Shown: piece by piece, positions 62,766 to 64,000 of the stretch
Position numbering within the stretch: position 1 is the first letter of the stretch
Layout: every line of letters begins with the position of its first letter
DNA from: Aphanocapsa lilacina HA4352-LM1
Lineage (GTDB): Bacteria; Cyanobacteriota; Cyanobacteriia; Gloeobacterales; Gloeobacteraceae
Assembly (NCBI GenBank): GCA_019359725.1
Contig: JAHHGR010000007.1
Location: forward strand, 1 to 64,000
Direction of reading: 5' to 3'
DNA length: 64,000 nucleotides
The notes under the pieces: generated by a model
The model's database searches: none
What the model was told of the DNA's origin: nothing
Seen by the model: only the letters and a program-made list of their open reading frames with translations
Made by a program: the position numbers and the translations under genes

Positions 62766-63851
62766 ATGGTTACCATCGCCCAGGGGCAGGCGGTCGCCCT
62801 TTTTGCTTTTGACGTCGGTTACGAAGTCTCATTGCAGGAAGTGAGCAGCTTGCTTTCTTCCTCGCCCGTCCAACCGCTCTCGCGCAAGCGGCAAACCCCC
62901 AGCTACCTGCAGTACACCGACCCACCTCCCCAGGTGTTGAACCTGGGCGAGACCCCGGCCATCGGCGCCGAGGGGCCGGGGCAATTGCAGGCGACCGTAT
63001 TCAGCTTCGGAGCCATCAGCCTTGCCTTTCGCTGGCCTTTGCGGCTGGAACTGGACCAGTTGCCGCAGCTGAGTCAGCGGCTCTATAGGCTGGAACTGGA
63101 AAAACAGGCGCGCTCGCAGGTGAGCAGCCTGATGGAGAAGTTGCGCCCGGCCATCGCGCGACCCCAATTGTCCAATCTGGTGGAAGACTACTACTTGTAT
63201 ATTCTCGAAGAACTCGACTCCCCCCTCAAGGCGGAGGAGCTGCTCGCCCGCCACCGCGCCACCCTTGCCCAAGTGCTGCGCTTCGAGACTTTGCCCCTCA
63301 GCAGTGAGCAACAGGAAGAAGCCCTCTCCCAGAGCATCAGTTATTACGAAAACGATCTGGTCCTGGTCGACTGGAACGCCTCGATCATCTACGACCGCGA
63401 CCACTACGACACCATCAACGTCCTCGAACTGATCAACGTCGAGTTGCTCGAAGCGCGCTACATCGACGCCCAACTCGATCGGCAGGTGGGAGGCTACGAA
63501 GGATTGGTCCAGCAACGCTTCGTGTGGCCCATTCCGCTGCGTACTCCTTACCGCCAGGCGATCGAAGAGTTGGCCGAGTTGCGCCTGGAATATTCGCTCC
63601 TCTCGGAGCGGGTGGACAACGCCCTCAAGCTCATCGGCGATCTGTACCTGGCCAAGGTGCACGCCGCCGCCACCAAGCGGTTTTATCTGCGCGAGTGGGA
63701 AGCGGCGATTGCCCAAAAGCTCGACATCGTCGCCAACTTGTACCAGCTGCTCACCGACCGGCTCGGGTCCATCCAGGGCCAGACCCTTGAACTGGTGATC
63801 ATCGCCTTGATCCTCTTTGAGGTGGTGATGGCCTTCGTGCGCGGCGGCTGA
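62766..63851 (+). CDS. DUF155/RMND1-like C-terminally anchored membrane protein
   Basis: A 361-residue protein. The soluble body has an acidic helical core (LSNLVEDYYLYILEELDSPL, YENDLVLVDWNASIIYDRD, YDTINVLELINVELLEARY) and ends in a coiled region plus one membrane helix (LELVIIALILFEVVMAFVRGG). This matches the DUF155 family, found from mitochondrial RMD1/RMND1 to bacteria, in which a C-terminal tail anchors the protein in the membrane. The role in bacteria is unknown. An AAGGGAGG-like site lies upstream of the ATG. Confidence 0.75.
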   Translation: MVTIAQGQAVALFAFDVGYEVSLQEVSSLLSSSPVQPLSRKRQTPSYLQYTDPPPQVLNLGETPAIGAEGPGQLQATVFSFGAISLAFRWPLRLELDQLPQLSQRLYRLELEKQARSQVSSLMEKLRPAIARPQLSNLVEDYYLYILEELDSPLKAEELLARHRATLAQVLRFETLPLSSEQQEEALSQSISYYENDLVLVDWNASIIYDRDHYDTINVLELINVELLEARYIDAQLDRQVGGYEGLVQQRFVWPIPLRTPYRQAIEELAELRLEYSLLSERVDNALKLIGDLYLAKVHAAATKRFYLREWEAAIAQKLDIVANLYQLLTDRLGSIQGQTLELVIIALILFEVVMAFVRGG

Positions 63852-63899
63852 AGCTCACACCGACAAGTGATACACTCTGCGCCAGAACGCGATTTCACC

Positions 63900-64000
63900 A
63901 TGGCACGCATCGGCATCGGCATCATCGGCACGGGGTTCGGGCAGAAAATTCACCTGCCGGGCTTTCAGTCGCTGGCGGCGGAGATGGACCTGCAGGTATT
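63900..64000 (+). CDS. Gfo/Idh/MocA-family oxidoreductase (5' end only)
   Basis: The window ends 33 codons into the gene. MARIGIGIIGTGFGQKIHLP is the N-terminal Rossmann fold with GIGIIGTGFG (GxGxxG) and is followed by GFQSLAAEMDLQV, the usual start of the Gfo/Idh/MocA NAD(P)-dependent oxidoreductases that act on sugars or related compounds. Substrate and the rest of the protein cannot be seen. It starts 48 bp after the DUF155-type gene. Confidence 0.8.
   Translation, partial: MARIGIGIIGTGFGQKIHLPGFQSLAAEMDLQV

Overview
The window is a GC-rich, gene-dense bacterial chromosome segment that I read as cyanobacterial. The markers are NdhM (the cyanobacterial/plastid NDH-1 subunit), CcmP (a tandem-BMC carboxysome shell protein), a cyAbrB regulator, a DUF1517 protein, a DUF155-type membrane protein and cyanobacterial-style housekeeping genes. 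The high GC content, together with single-gene housekeeping loci scattered rather than clustered, suggests the thylakoid-less genus Gloeobacter. That genus call is inference, not proof.

Layout. 0-9 kb: end of pdhB, pdhA, gatA, an APC-type permease, a GT4 glycosyltransferase preceded by a catalytically degenerate S41-type protein, and pyrG. 9-13.6 kb: Uma2-type nuclease-fold protein, ndhM, a 2Fe-2S ferredoxin, typA, ccmP. 13.6-17.6 kb: three tandem, patchily identical SAM methyltransferases. 17.7-24.5 kb: DUF1517 protein, lipoprotein, a cation-efflux remnant, thiD coupled to a MerR regulator, DedA, and a four-gene Co/Ni ECF transporter (cbiM-PDGLE-cbiQ-cbiO). 24.6-27.3 kb: an SDR, then a gene graveyard (SDR scrap, FG-GAP scrap, ParD-like antitoxin without toxin). 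27.3-36.2 kb: ferrochelatase-like protein, an SsuABC/NrtABC-type ABC importer, an S9 peptidase, a Tat-exported ferritin-like protein with a cupredoxin, an RluA-family protein, and tRNA-Glu and tRNA-Lys. 36.5-42.1 kb: membrane protein, remnants, TetR plus aldo/keto reductase, inositol-phosphatase-type enzyme, and a decayed restriction-modification pair of lower GC.

42.2-50.7 kb is metabolic: nadA, aroF (DAHP synthase), dxs, mtnA, a tiny membrane protein, cyAbrB and a GH31 glucosidase. 50.9-59.1 kb is the most accessory-looking part. It holds a class-I-shaped tRNA with a UAA anticodon, a vapC remnant 87% identical over 111 bp to the intact vapC at 59 kb, two unusual convergent genes for low-complexity proteins separated by two strong hairpins, a receptor-like Ser/Thr kinase-TPR protein divergent from an ECF sigma factor, and vapBC. 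The window ends with an acyltransferase, an unknown protein coupled to a glutathione transferase, an SDR, a DUF155-type protein and the start of a Gfo/Idh/MocA oxidoreductase.

The least expected observations are: (i) a recurring motif, stop codon + 4 nt + GGTGYCAG, immediately after four unrelated genes, which looks like a dispersed repeat that supplies stop codons; (ii) a 291-bp perfectly identical block shared by two of the three tandem methyltransferases, indicating gene conversion; (iii) enzymes missing their catalytic residues (S41, RluA); (iv) the odd tRNA and the unusual gene pair at 51.5-54.1 kb.
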